This document shows, in pieces, positions 1 through 11,571 of a DNA stretch of 64,000 nucleotides (its first letter is position 1; each line of letters opens with the position of its first letter). The stretch is from Diplolepis rosae. Its lineage: Eukaryota > Arthropoda > Insecta > Hymenoptera > Diplolepididae. Below the pieces are notes generated by a model that saw nothing but the letters and a program-made list of their open reading frames with translations, made no database searches and was not told the origin of the DNA. The position numbers were made by a program, and so were the translations under genes. The stretch is from contig JAPYXD010000171.1 in assembly GCA_030998225.1 (NCBI GenBank), forward strand, positions 1,612,001 to 1,676,000, read 5' to 3'.

Positions 1-420
1 AGCAGCAGACTGCAAAAAACCAGACCAATTAATTGTACCAGGGGTGGTACGTGGGTTTCGATAAATGTTCACAACCAACAAATGGCCAAGGTCAGTGGGA
101 ATGCTGATGGCGAGTGTGTTCAGGCAATCCCTTATGTCAAAAGTTGTATCCACCCTTTTGAAGGGTATATCATTCCTGATAGCAGTGAGAAGACCCCCTC
201 CCTGACGGTCATCACGATCCTTACGAATTATGTTAAAATTAGGAAGATGAAAATTCATATTAGGTTTAAGCCAAGTTTCGCATAAAAGGAGAATATCATA
301 ATCAGCTGCTAGCCTTGAAAGAGAACGTTTTTTGGGGATAAGACTTTGGCAATTCCATTGGAAAATTTTTAGTAGGTTTGCAGATGAAATATTGCTAGTA
401 GAAGGATAGGATGTGGTTTA
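1..420 (-). pseudogene. Non-LTR retrotransposon ORF2, AP-endonuclease start (partial at window edge)
   Basis: Minus-strand frame, open from about 420 down to base 1. It carries the opening of an APE-type endonuclease: IFQWNCQSL near 365-340, the catalytic-Glu motif LLLCETWL near 300-275, then RKDRDDRQGGG near 235-200. This domain nicks target DNA to prime reverse transcription in Jockey/I/R1-type elements. No stop occurs within the visible part, so this section may be intact; the rest of ORF2 lies outside the window. An in-frame TAA near 421 bounds it upstream. It directly follows the ORF1 remnant, as expected for a two-ORF non-LTR element. The clade (I versus Jockey) cannot be fixed without the RT. 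Confidence 0.85.
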
Positions 421-559
421 AAGGAGAGTTGTTGACGTTGAGGACGCGCAGCTGGGTAGTAAAGAAGCGCTGAGATAAAGCAAAGAGACGAGAGGATTTA
501 GTTGTGATAAGAGTTGCGTCATAAGAGACATTAGTTGAGCGAGAGGTTGAAGGATTTGA

Positions 560-2084
560 GAGGGAGAATGTGTCAGAGAAGAAGAAAGGTTGTCCGAATG
601 AGAAAAATTCGAAGCAAATTGACTATGTGCTGAAAACTGAGAGGGATTGTTTTTCCCCTAGGGAAGGATGAAGGTTTGATAGGGGTGGGTGGTAAAGAGC
701 GAGAGGGTGCATTCTGATTGATATTGAGACTTTTTTTTTAATTCGGGGATTGGGTAGGACCTTTGGTTTGCAACTGCTTGCGTGGAGATTTAGGTTTGTT
801 AATTTTGGATATGTTAGCAAAGGAAGGAGCATGAAAATTGGTGGAGGTACCTTCAAAAGAGTCCAAATCCACATCCCCCAAATTTGGGAAATTACAGCAG
901 TTGAAAGCCGGGGGATGAGATGATTGTAAGGTTGAGTTTAAGGTTGAGTGTGATGCAGACCTAGCAAGAAGAAGGGGCACATCCAAAGGCGACATAGAAT
1001 TTTGCGAGGCTTTCTTTTCTCTGTGGTAAAGATCCGAGGCCTCCTTAATAGATGTATTCCGGTATGCAGCAATCTTACGCACCAAAATTTTATCCTGATA
1101 AGCTGGACATGTTTTATCAGTGACCAGATGAGAACCATTGCAGTTAAGACAAGAAAAAGGGCCCTTTTCTTTTGGGCACGTGGATCCAGGTTGGTGCGGA
1201 GCATCAGCGCAAAAACGGCAGCGAGATCGTTTGCACTAGTTGGAAAAATGGCCAAATCTGAAACAATTATAGCAAATTTTAGGTTGGGAAACGTACGGTG
1301 ATATTTTTAATCGTAAATGGAATAAAGTAAGATACTCTAGGACCTCTTGGCCGTCAAATCTTAAATAGACTGTAGAAGTTGGGGATAGTACCCCGTTGTC
1401 CTTTTTTGTGACAAATCGTCTGCCACCCAAAATCGGGCATTTTAGATTAGTAGAGGCGTTTTTAATAAAATCATCTATTGTAATCTCCTGTGGGACATCC
1501 CTGATGATTCCCTCTCTGGAAACACGAAAATTGGGGATAAAAGCATTAAGATCATATTTGTCTAAAATAGATAAACTGTTTACAATCTTATTGGCACTCG
1601 CACCATCACGACAATCCACGTTCACCCGTGAGAAATTATTTTTAGAAATATTCTTAATAGAATTAGGAAAAGCTGAATGCAAAATTTTGCCAATGAGGAT
1701 AGGATGTTTAGAGAGAATAGAGTTTTTAGGTTCCACAACAACAAAATATGGGCCCTTGTTGTGGAACGAATAGCTGTTGTTGAGAACGGGAGCGTGTTCA
1801 GTAGGTCCTGATTTATTTAAAACATGAGGCACTTTTTGTTGGGTAGGTTGGTTGGAATCCGAAATATGTGAGGAATCTCTTTTGTTGGGGTTAGGTTTGT
1901 TAGGAATTTCGTGGTTTGTAACATCTTTCAAAATCGTAGAGGTACCAGTAAAGGTTTCTCTACTTAAGTTCACGAGAGTGCTATTAATTAGATTTTCATC
2001 TAGAACTGAACATCCATCTAGACAAATATTTTCATCATCTTGATCATTCGGGAGGTTATTATCATCCGACGCCATATTACGCAA
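560..2084 (-). pseudogene. Non-LTR retrotransposon ORF1 (gag-like zinc-knuckle protein), frameshifted
   Basis: Begins at an ATG at 2084 and is open for 282 codons to 1236, ending within the first CCHC knuckle (CYNCFRFGHFSN). The frame breaks there. A second knuckle region follows in the next frame, with CRFCADAPH and CLNCNGSHLVTDKTC, and a Ser/Pro/Asn-rich tail continues to about 738 and, in another frame, to about 620. ORF1 proteins of this type bind element RNA. The central part (about 1300-1700) has the basic, hydrophobic look of the domain that precedes knuckles in Jockey-type ORF1 proteins. At least two frameshifts are needed to read the whole protein, so it is probably dead. Confidence 0.8.
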
Positions 2085-2682
2085 AATTGCGCAAGGTTAT
2101 GGCTGGACGGCCAAAAGGCACAGTATTTGACTTCTTACCTTGTACGTCCACAGGAGTATTAAAATTCTTTGGGGAATGATCTCAAAGGAGAAGGAATAAG
2201 TCACCACCTATCACTAGCACAACTATTAAATGAAAAACGTTGATAAACGTTGCTAAACGTAAACAGTGAATACACCTATCTTTCCTTGACGAGCGCTCGC
2301 AACGGAATGCACAGTCAGCGTTAATCGTGACGTAATCATATTTTCTCAGAAGAGAAGGGCCCCTTTACTTCTCCGTACTTCTCCCTACTTCTCCCCACTC
2401 CCCACTCCCGATTCACCTTTATTGATTTTCTCATAGATTTCTACTCAATCCAGCCTGTGTGTATTTAATACCTTTGAATACGTCGCGAGACGTGACATAT
2501 ATATGAATTGACAGAGTGTTAAGTTAATTTTTTAAATAGAATTTATACACCACAAAACGTATAATCATGTGAATTCATATAGATATTCGAGTGTCAATTT
2601 TTATTGTTTACATTAATGACCTAAAACTGCATAGTCTAAAAAATATAATAATATGAATCATACACTTACATAAGTGAATGTA
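2085..2682. other. Probable 5' UTR of the non-LTR element, then AT-rich flank
   Basis: No coding potential recognised. About 2085-2410 is richer in G+C, has a TCTCC-rich run near 2365-2400, and directly precedes ORF1 on the minus strand, so it is probably the element's 5' UTR. The exact 5' end and target duplication were not found. The remainder is AT-rich with nothing recognised. Confidence 0.4.
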
Positions 2683-4284
2683 CAGTGCAGTCGGAAATTA
2701 TTAGAACAAGACAAAAAAAGTTGTTTTTGTCAGTTTATCGTATCATTCATTAAAAAATTATTCACATATTTGCAGTAGTTTTGTACGTTCAACGTAGCTT
2801 TATGATTTGAAGACATTTTTAATGCATTTTACTGAAATTTCCATCAAAATTTATAAGAAAACAGCCTATGGCTGAAAATCGTGAAAAGTGTCCAAAACTT
2901 CCGCATTGGGTTTTCAGTTGTTTTTCGCACAAAAATCGATTCGGCTGCGGTTTAAAATGTTACGTGTCAATCATTTAAACAAAAAAAGATGGCATTATCG
3001 TGTCTGGTGCATTGAAGTATCAAAAAAAACTGTAAGTCTGTTAATTTGACAGTCGCTGCGTTTATGCATAATTGTGCCCGCTTTTTCGTTGAAATAGCCT
3101 CAGAATTGTATTTTTCCAGATTGAAAATGGTCAAGCGAAAGGGAATTTTCTGTCGAGAAACGGGCCCAAATCATTATTTTGCAAAAAACAGGCAAAATAT
3201 CGAGAAATAGCCAAAATATTGAAAATATCTTTGTGTTCAGTTCATACGGCCATAAGAAGATATCGGAAAACTGGACAAAATACTAAACAGAAAACGATGT
3301 GGTCGACGAATAAGGACAAATCAAAGAATCGACAACAAAATATATGCAATAAGTAAGGGCAATCGACAGAAATCTGCATCAGAAATTCGTCCTGAAATCA
3401 ATGAAGACTTGTATTCACCAATATCGCTCACGACAGTCAAAGGCCGGCTTGAAGAAAAAGGTATGATTGGACGCATTACTGTCAGAAAGCCGCTTCTACG
3501 GCCATTAAATAAACAAAAAAGACTGAAGTTCGATCAAGAACATGTTGACTGGACGATTGATTAGTGGAAATCAGTTTTATGGACAGACGAATCAAAATTC
3601 GAACTTTTCTGTAGCCTTCGGCGTCAATATGTTCGCAGAAAAGTCAATGAAAGATTCAAACCAGATATAGTGCCAACTGTAAAACATGGCGGTGGCTCGG
3701 TAACGGTTAGGGGCTGTTTCAGCCACGCTGGCGTTGGTCAACTTAGAAGAATTGAAGGAATAATGAAAAAAGAGCAGTATCACAGTATACTCCAACGCCA
3801 TGCAATACCATCTGGCATCAATTTAATTGGTCGTGGATTCAGTTTCCAACAAGATAACGATCCGAAACATACATCAAAACTTTGTACTTCTTATTTGGAA
3901 CGAAAAAAAGTTGCAGGTGATCTCAATATAATGGAATGGCCGCCTCAATCCCCCGATTTAAATCCCATCGAGCTATTGTGGGAAGAATTGGACCGACGTG
4001 TGAGAGATCTAGAGCCAACAAGCCTTCCTGGTCTCTGGGATTGTTTGAACGAAGCGTGGAATAATATTCCACCTCAAACACTTGCTTGAAGTAACATATT
4101 CACTGTTTCCTTATAAATTTTGATGAAAATTTCAGTAAAATGCATTAAAACTGTCTTTGAATCATGAAGCTACATTGAACGTACAAAACTACCGTGAATA
4201 TGTGAATTATATTGCAATAAATGATACGATAAACTGACAAAAACAACTCTTTTTATCTTGTTCTAATACCTTCCGACTGTACTG
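2683..4284 (+). mobile_element. Tc1-like DNA transposon, copy A (defective)
   Basis: Starts CAGTGCAGTCGG and ends CCGACTGTACTG, flanked by TA on both sides (2681-2682 and 4285-4286), the Tc1/mariner target duplication. Long terminal inverted repeats of about 180 bp (2683-2863 and 4103-4284). It encodes a broken DD34E transposase on the plus strand. Copy B at 50964-52644 is a close relative. Relative to B, copy A has lost about 79 bp at the 3' end of the transposase, so the last ~30 codons are gone. Confidence 0.95.
3127..4089 (+). pseudogene. Tc1-like transposase (copy A), broken
   Basis: A DDE transposase would excise and reinsert the element. An ATG at 3127 opens a helix-turn-helix N-terminus, but an extra base soon shifts the frame. 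The catalytic part is recognisable: VLWTDESKF near 3575, QQDNDPKHT near 3850, then WPPQSPDLNPIELLWEEL near 3935-3990, giving the D-D34E spacing. A TAG follows 'DWTID' near 3562. The 3' end is altered by a deletion: after PPQTL the frame reads Ala then stop at 4089, where copy B continues for about 30 residues. Both copies share the TAG and an upstream frameshift, so the source was probably already defective. Confidence 0.9.
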
Positions 4285-4286
4285 TA

Positions 4287-5480
4287 GGTAATTATGCATT
4301 GTTATGCATTATTTATATTAATAACTAACTCCAATACAATATAACCCGAAAGATAATAACATATAACATGCAGTTGTATATCATCTATTAGTTTTCATTG
4401 TTTATTGTAATCCTGCCCTTATTATGATTTAAGTTTTGATTTGGATTTATGTAATAGATTTTTGCTTTTGTAAAATTTGTAAAAACACTGTTGGAATTTC
4501 GGTATCAAACTTCCATTGCATGTAATGGAAGTTTTCCTCAGTGACGTATATTAAATTTAAAATACTTCCACCAAAAACAAAATCCTATTTGAATCTTATT
4601 ACACATATACATATAATTCAATAATACTTATTAACTTTAATAGGCTCTGATTGAAAAGTTATTAAATTTAATATGTATGTAAACTAATTCTTTATAATAT
4701 ACAAACGCATTAACTTTAATTTGCCACTTGTATATAAAATGTTATTAAAACTAATAACATTTTTAACAGTGATGGTATGCAATAATAAACTATAAGCTGA
4801 TAATTATTTAGCGTAAATGTGGTAAGATTGGAAATTTCCTTCCCCAACGAACCATTCGCTAAAAGTTCCTTAACTTGAGCAGTGTAAAGCTTCATCAGCG
4901 ACCTTGTCAAGGTGCTCGGTTACGGGCGCTTCACGTGGCATGCGAATTTATTTAGTAATTTTACATTACGTTTTTAGAAAAATTTAGCCGCCTTTATACG
5001 CTTGTCACAATGAGATTTGATATAGTTAAAAAAAAAATTGTTGAAACTCTGTGAAGAGCTATGGGATCTTAAAGAATGCGAACGTTTTTTCGCTACCCCT
5101 TCGTATATTATGTGCTCAAAGATATTCTTTTTTCCAGAAAATACGTGAAATTTTATTAGTTTTTCGGATAGCTCACCCTTTCAAACATATTTGACAATTT
5201 TTTAAATTCTAAAAACTTGAATATTGTGTTACTATAATATGATTGAGGACACCCGCTCCCCCCAACCCCAAAATTCAACCAGTTTATGTATAATTCTTAT
5301 TGTTAGTGAGATATTCTGAAACTTAGTTCAAATACCGCATTAATTTAAGTTACTGAAGAAATAACGTTGAAAACTTAAGCCACTGATACTGCAAGCATCA
5401 ATTACTTATCTCTAAAAGTACTGTCTAACATTGAGTATTGGGCACAGTGCAAATAATACAATATTCTATTCTCTATATAC
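4287..5480. other. AT-rich intergenic DNA
   Basis: No ORF with family resemblance on either strand. Short runs of A/T and ordinary repeat-like DNA only; nothing further recognised. Confidence 0.5.
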
Positions 5481-6330
5481 TAGGGGAAATTTACCAGTTG
5501 CGGGACAGCTGATTCTTTCAATGTTAAAATGCCAATATGGCCAATTAAAGTAGTGTCAAATGTTTCTAATGACAGTAGCCAATTTTTGGTAAAACACCGA
5601 TGTGAATAGTCACATTCCTTGTATTAGCTCAAGACATCGTGTGTGAAAATCATTTTAAAAAGTTTTATCTAATTATTTTCAAAGTGCTGTTATTCCAAGT
5701 TATTCAACAGAACAAGGCGAGTGTTTTGCATATAAATTTAATATTTCCATCTGTTTTATGATGAAATAGTGCATTGAGCCAATTACGAACATTTCATAAA
5801 TTTATGGCGTCATCTAAAAATGGCGTCATGTTCAGGGTGCGGGACAGCTTGTGTCACGAAGCATAGGGCACTTGGATTTTTTTACATAAAATGTATTTTT
5901 GGCACATTTACTGTCATGTATCGACATTTTGATCAAACTAAAGTGTTTTTGAACAATTAAATGGATATTTTGATTTGGTTTTGTCCATTTTTCAATTGGA
6001 TTGAAATAATAAAAAAAACACCATTTTTTATATTCCTTTTTGCCACTGAAATCTTTCAGAATTATTAAAAATTTTAATTTTCTTTATATACAGTGTTTTT
6101 ACTTCATATTTCATATTTGGTCCGAAAAACATCACTTTACGAAAATGGTCATAATTTTTTTTCTGTGTATGATATCAATATACCATTTTCAGATAAGAGT
6201 TGCGCAAATACATTAGCTTTGAGAATATTGTAGAGTTATCACCCTCCATGATGTGTATTTAGTAGATATATCGGAGTCGATCAAGTTGGGGGTTAAAAAA
6301 TAATTGGAACACTCATCAATGATCTGTCAT

Positions 6331-6372
6331 GAGCGACGTTTCGTTGGCTTGGTTCGCCAACCTCATAAGGAT
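6331..6372 (-). ncRNA. Hammerhead-ribozyme-like motif (left PLE arm), core mutated
   Basis: Minus strand: CTTATGAG (consensus CTGATGAG with one core change), a 6-bp stem GTTGGC/GCCAAC, then CGAAACGTC. PLE terminal regions are known to carry minimal hammerheads with a very short stem III (ACGT here). Local stem I pairing is poor, and the altered core should abolish cleavage. Confidence 0.5.
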
Positions 6373-6718
6373 ATATTTATATGATAAAAGTTGTATAAAT
6401 CAATAATCACAACAAATTTTACAAAATTTAAGAAGAATAAAAATAAACAGTGAAAACAAAAACTTTTTAAAGTCGCAACAAAATTTACCTTAAACTTGGA
6501 GTCTTTACATTTACAACACTTAGTCAAATATTAAAATCTAATTTAATTTGTCACATGTTACGTCCAAAGTGAAATTTTAAACTCCCGCTGTTCACAATTT
6601 TTTTTCCTTTTTCATAAGACAGAGGTCACTAATATTAATAAAACTACCACTAACTTAAACCTTTATATTATACAAATGAGTTTCCATACGATTAATAACA
6701 AATTCAAAAAGATCATGC

Positions 6719-7145
6719 ATACTTTCAAACCCTTCAAAAGTGGAAAATAGTTAGAATTTAACGTATAAATATCATCTTTTTTGTTTATGCTATTTTTGTG
6801 ACATTTAATACGAATCATTTCAAATATACGTCTCTTTTTATAACTAATTTCGGATTCAACTACAACAGTCCTATTCCAAAGAAATTCATGTCCAAAATCA
6901 ATTTGATGCTGACAAACAACTGATTCATTATTTTTATTATTAATATATTCCTTTATACGTGTCTTCAAAGATCTTTTTGTTTCACCGATGTTACACGCTT
7001 CGCAAACTTTGCAACAAATTCTATAAACAACATTAGTTCTATCAATTGTGTTGGTGCTGTCTTTACCTAATTTGATGACAGAGCTCAAATTTTTATTGAC
7101 AATTGAGATGGTTGAAATTTTAAAGACTTTCAAACTTGAAGACAA
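6719..7145 (-). pseudogene. PLE GIY-YIG endonuclease domain (left arm)
   Basis: Open minus-strand frame matching the C-terminal endonuclease of Penelope-like polyproteins. The cysteine-rich lead-in is YRICCKVCEACNIGETKRSL (about 7045-6985), where CNIG stands where YIG or YVG is usual. Next come KTRIKEYINN and the downstream region FEMIRIKCHKNSINKK. The partner arm carries an almost identical copy at 8212-8640 with a TGA just after KGLKV; here that position reads on for a few codons. The RT is mostly missing, so this is not a functional polyprotein. Confidence 0.8.
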
Positions 7146-7302
7146 TTTTTTTTAAATTCTTTCAAAAAATGGCAAGCAAATAGTGGTATGGAAGTTATGT
7201 AAAAAATACTTATTTTTATTGCTAATGCTTTCATTATGATTAGAATTAAAAAAAAGATCTCATTTTTCCAAGACGGATTTTAATATTCTGACCAATAAAA
7301 TT

Positions 7303-7695
7303 TCAAGGATAATCATTATGTTTTAAAATCTGAATAACTTTCAATAAATTCTCATGATGAAATTCATGATGAGATAATAAAATTGCTCTGTCCACAAGGT
7401 TAAAAACAATATTTTTCTTTTGTTGAGTTGGATGATTTGCAGAATAGTTAATAACTCTGTCAGACGATGTTTGTTTACGAAACCAATTAGTAATAATGAT
7501 TTTATTATTTCTGATTAAGGTCATATCTAAAAATTTTATTCTTTTATCTTGTTCTAACTCGAAGGTAAATTGAAAATTTGAATGATAAGAATTAAAAGTA
7601 TTTATTTGGTTTTTCATGATGGAAAAGTGAAGATAGAAATACAAACGAAGGTATGTAGAAAAATTGACATAATAAAACTCCTGCAAATGAAACAT
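7303..7695 (-). pseudogene. PLE reverse transcriptase, C-terminal fragment
   Basis: Minus-strand frame with the conserved PLE RT thumb region: FELEQDKRIKFLDMTLIRNN, WFRKQTSSDRVINYSANH and NLVDRAILLSHHEFHHENL. It ends at a stop after ILKHNDYP; the endonuclease follows downstream in another frame. The catalytic YADD-containing part is absent (5' truncation). The 7430-7640 portion is outside the palindrome, in the spacer. Confidence 0.8.
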
Positions 7696-7927
7696 CTGGA
7701 AACTGTCACTATGTCACTATGTACAAGGAGTGGCGGCTGGAGGAGAAACAAAATGTCCCGATAAATGAGGTTGTGAGATCCCGATAAGTGAAGATCCCGA
7801 TAAATGAGGTTTTACTGTAACTTTCAACAAATTCTCATGATGAAATTCATAATCAGATAATAAAATTGCTCTATCAACAAGGTTAAAATAGTATATTGCA
7901 TTACAAGGGACGAAACACAGCGATTGA
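7430..7927. repeat. Spacer of PLE palindrome with a third partial copy
   Basis: 7430-7640 continues the left-arm RT on the minus strand. 7805-7890 is a further short copy in the left-arm orientation (compare 7340-7405) with several substitutions. So at least three partial PLE insertions or rearrangements meet here. Confidence 0.6.
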
Positions 7928-8211
7928 AACTCAACAAAAGAAAAATATTGTTTTTAACCTTGTGGACAGAGCAATTTTATTATCTCATCATGAATTTCAT
8001 CATGAGAATTTATTGAAAGTTATTCAGATTTTAAAACATAATAATTATCCTTGAAATTTTATTGGTCAGAATATTAAAATCCGTCTTGGAAAAATGAGAT
8101 CTTTTTTTTAATTCTAATCATACTGAAAGCATTAGCAATAAAAATAAGTATTTTTTACATAACTTCCATACCACTATTTGCTTGCCATTTTTTGAAGGAA
8201 TTTTGAAAAAA

Positions 8212-8640
8212 ATGTCTTCAAGTTTGAAAGTCTTTAAAATTTCAACCATCTCAATTGTCAATAAAAATTTGAGTTCTGTCATCAAATTAGGTAAAGACAG
8301 CACCAACACAATTGATAGAACTAATGTTGTTTATAGAATTTGTTGCAAAGTTTGCGAAGCGTGTAACATCGGTGAAACAAAAAGATCTTTGAAGACATGT
8401 ATAAAGGAATATATTAATAATAAAAATAATGAATCAGTTGTTTGTCAGCATCAAATTAATTTTGGACATGAATTTCTTTGGAATAGGACTGTTGTAGTTG
8501 ATTCCGAAATTAGTTATAAAAAGAGACGTATATTTGAAATGATTCGTATTAAATGTCACAAAAATAGCATAAACAAAAAAGATGATATTTATACGTTAAA
8601 TTCTAACTATTTTCCACTTTTGAAGGGTTTGAAAGTATGA
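8212..8640 (+). pseudogene. PLE GIY-YIG endonuclease domain (right arm)
   Basis: Plus-strand frame, stop at 8638-8640. It has the same domain as the left arm: the cysteine cluster YRICCKVCEACNIGETKRSL, then KTCIKEYINN (Cys where the left arm has Arg), then FEMIRIKCHKNS. The open frame starts upstream at 8182. It would act as the second-domain endonuclease of a PLE polyprotein, but only a fragment of the RT precedes it. Confidence 0.8.
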
Positions 8641-8987
8641 ATGATCTTTTTGAATTTGTTATTAATCGTATGGAAACTCATTTGTATAATATAAAGGTTT
8701 AAGTTAGTGGTAGTTTTATTAATATTAGTGACCTCTGTCTTATGAAAAAGGAAAAAAAATTGTGAACAGCGGGAGTTTAAAATTTCACTTTGGACGTAAC
8801 ATGTGACAAATTAAATTAGATTTTAATATTTGACTAAGTGTTGTAAATGTAAAGACTCCAAGTTTAAGGTAAATTTTGTTGCGACTTTAAAAAGTTTTTG
8901 TTTCCACTGTTTATTTTTATTCTTCTTAAATTTTGTAAAATTTGTTGTGATTATTGATTTATACAACTTTTATCATATAAATATATC

Positions 8988-9022
8988 CTGATGAGGTTGG
9001 CGAACTAAGCCAACGAAAAGTC
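8988..9022 (+). ncRNA. Hammerhead-ribozyme-like motif (right PLE arm)
   Basis: Plus strand: CTGATGAG at 8988-8995, stem II GTTGGC (8996-9001) with GCCAAC (9009-9014), then GAAA (9015-9018) and AGTC. Core elements and order match a type I hammerhead. The left arm has GAAACGTC where this has GAAAAGTC, so each arm is damaged at a different place. Stem I does not close well with the AT-rich upstream DNA. Confidence 0.55.
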
Positions 9023-9414
9023 GCTCATGACAGATCATTGATTAGTGTTCCAATTATTTTTTAACCCCCAACTTGATCGACTCCTATATATCTACTAAAT
9101 ACATTAGATTTAATTTGATCCTTATATGAACTCCAAATGTTAACTCAGTCAAAAGATATGGCCGAAAAACCAAACCTGTCCCGTACCTGGTACATCTCCC
9201 TTACATATGGCTGAGCAAATAATCAGGCTATGGTCGTGAGTATAGATGATGGTGTCTGCATAAACTTTTATCCTGTTTTGAGCTTACGCCGGATGGCTCT
9301 CACGTCAATTATCTGTGGTAACCCCATTCTCATGGCGGTCTACGTTTTGCACGGGCTTTTTCTGTATTATTTAAATGTCCATCAGCCGGCTTATGAAAAT
9401 AAGGACGGAAGATC

Positions 9415-9517
9415 GATTGCGGGAACAATTTAATATAGATTTATTTTAACAAAGGTTTAGATCACTTACAAGATTTTTGCCAGAGACGGAACTTGGGGGG
9501 AACAGACTTCCCTAGTC
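9415..9517 (-). repeat. LTR fragment related to the 5' LTR scrap of LTR-A
   Basis: Shares GATTG-GGGAACAATTTAATATAG and GCCAGA-ACGGAACTTGGGG with 21332-21412, same orientation, plus an indel of about 20 bp. The other copy abuts a primer-binding-site-like sequence, so this is probably the outer end of the 3' LTR of LTR-A. The rest of that LTR cannot be delimited because of the R1 fragment and tandem array between here and 14.3 kb. Confidence 0.5.
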
Positions 9518-11571
9518 GAGGGCCAAGACAAAATTCATCGATCGGCTATTGCCCTTCTTGCGCATCGCTGGGCCAGGTCAAATTGAAGGCGACGGATCAC
9601 CCCCACTTAGCCAATAGTAGTCCCTAAAACCACCCTCTAGAGTTGCGAGTCATGCCTTCAGAAGTTCACTAGAGAGGGAAGTTTGAGAGATGACAATTTC
9701 TATCAATCTCAAAGTTTTTAGAGAACCTTGAAACAAAACACCCTTTCTTACTTCTTTTTGACCATTGTTGGGTCGAGGCTGTAAAACCCGAGCCCCTTGG
9801 TGAGTTAAGCCAGAACATGCGTTGATCATAAAAGTCAGAGTGATGTTTTAGAAAAGGTCTAAAATCGAAGACTTTAATTCGAACAAGAAAGTGACTAGTT
9901 TAGTTAACCTTTTAGCTGCGGGGGTGGTCAATAAAAAATAGTTCTCAAGTCTCCTTAATGGATCTACAATTTTGCCATATAAATATGAATTTGTAAAAGT
10001 TCAACTTTACTTCGAATTTATATTTGTCACGTGATATTAAGAAATTATAGTTGTAAATATGCCTTTATTTTGCTCTCTCTCTCCTGACATAAAGATGAAC
10101 GCACAAATGCGATCATCACACCTCTCTCCTTATTCTTAGAAAAAACGAGGATACGAGTTTTTTTCGTGCATGAAACAATATCGACATTATCAACATCATT
10201 TTATGTAATACTACGAGTATGTTATTTAAATACGTGCGCTGAGTTTACATTTAAAACCTATTGGTATCATTTTGGTAATGTATAAAAATTTTGAGGTTAT
10301 CTTGTAATTGTTTTCATAAGGTATGTATTGTAACCTGAATTTTAATTTTCAAGATAGATCAAGGATTTAAGGAGGTTAGGTTAGGCTAGGCTGTTCTTTG
10401 TCAAATGAAATTGAATTATCGTTCGAATCATTACTCCAATTTTAACAGGTTTATTAATTAACACTATCTGTACAAAATTCGGGGTAAACTACTTGACCCC
10501 GGGCAACCTAACCCGAACACAAAACCAATACCGGAAACTAACCTTAAATTTTACTAATAGAATTCGTTGAGCGCCAGGTTATTTCCTACAAATAACCAGT
10601 TACTATTTAAATACAAATTATGAATTTATTAATTGACCGGCCCACTCAGGCGGGTCACCCTGTACATTTGTAAATGAAGTTACAGGGACCACAGAAATAC
10701 CGCGGAGAGCGCGGGGTAAGAAGTAGCGTCTCTGCTCGCGATCACGGACACTTGAGAGTTCGACAGCGAAATTTCGATTGTTCTTGGGCGCAAACACCGT
10801 GCCCATAAATGACCTCGCGCGATCCAATTAACGATATTCGCGAACACTGAATTTAAATTTAATCATTTCATTAACGAGGCTGACCCACAGTCTGCCGCCT
10901 CGGAATCCTAGTGGCGAGGTGTTTAGTCGCACACCAACCAAACTTCTATCGCTCACTTTATTAGATTACCTCGAATTCAAATATAAAACATCAATAGAGA
11001 TAGATCAAAAACTACCTGCTATGCGTCGACGCCCTCGCCATTTCCTATAGTTCGCTTATTACAAAATCATAAAGCGTTCACTCGATACTCTGCACCTGCC
11101 ACTTGAAACTTCGAACAGAGAATGATTAACTATGGCGAGATCCGCTGGCGTGCTCGCGAAACCGGAAGACGGTGGCGCTTACAAAGCTTACCGACATTAC
11201 CGATATTTACGATTAGTTCATATTCGCGAGCAACAGATGGCGAAGGTACGCCGATCTTTAGCGCCGCTACGTGGCGATTACCGGAATTAACCTCGTCGCT
11301 CAGGTTAGTTTGTTGACAACCTGTCAACAAAGCGACGAACGAACTCCTCTCCTTGGTGTTCTTGAGCAGGCGGGACTCACATCCGCCTGACGCACCAAGG
11401 ATCCTCTTCCTGGTGTGCTGAGGTGTCGTGGTGCTGTGTCCGGTTATTTCCTCCATCGCTCGCAGTGAAACTTCGGCCGTGACGTGAATATTGATCGCCA
11501 TCGACCGGGCGGTTACCTCGTGGTGCTCGCGTGTGAACGTGAAAATAAAATAATAAGAATTAAAGATAAAA
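9518..11571. other. Unrecognised DNA, partly GC-rich
   Basis: No family recognised. A minus-strand ORF of about 125 codons (roughly 11510-11130) overlaps nothing known. 10620-11560 is distinctly richer in G+C than its surroundings and may be LTR or UTR of a retroelement. A strong hairpin lies at 11351-11400. Confidence 0.35.
11351..11400. other. Strong two-part hairpin
   Basis: CCTTGGTG (11351-11358) pairs with CACCAAGG (11393-11400), and inside it CAGGCGG (11367-11373) pairs with CCGCCTG (11383-11389). Function unknown. Confidence 0.5.

Larger units (their letters stand above)
6246..7429 (-). mobile_element. Penelope-like element, left arm of palindrome
   Basis: Reverse complement of 7928-9105 over nearly its whole length, with sparse differences. 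On the minus strand it reads RT C-terminus, then GIY-YIG endonuclease, then 3' UTR with a hammerhead-like motif. The 3' end points outward (left) and the 5' side faces the partner arm. PLEs transpose by target-primed reverse transcription and are prone to tandem and inverted partial copies, which fits. Confidence 0.85.
7928..9105 (+). mobile_element. Penelope-like element, right arm of palindrome
   Basis: Inverted copy of 6246-7429. Reads, plus strand: RT C-terminus (about 7940-8050), GIY-YIG domain (8212-8640), long 3' UTR, hammerhead-like motif (8988-9018), then a stretch ending near 9105 (TATATCTACTAAATACAT). Confidence 0.85.
5481..9203. mobile_element. Possible DNA transposon bounded by 28-bp inverted repeats, host to the PLE palindrome
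   Basis: A 28-nt segment at 5481-5508 (starting TAGGGGAAAT, ending CGGGACAG) is matched by the reverse complement of 9176-9203 at 23 of 28 positions. Both ends begin with TA. The motif GCGGGACAGCT recurs inside near 5840. No transposase is visible; most of the interior (6246-9105) is a Penelope-like palindrome. The simplest reading is a non-autonomous element that later received the PLE, but one inverted-repeat pair is modest evidence. Confidence 0.45.

Noticed and set aside
1396..1773. 125-codon plus-strand ORF
   Set aside because: Antisense shadow of the non-LTR ORF1 on the minus strand.
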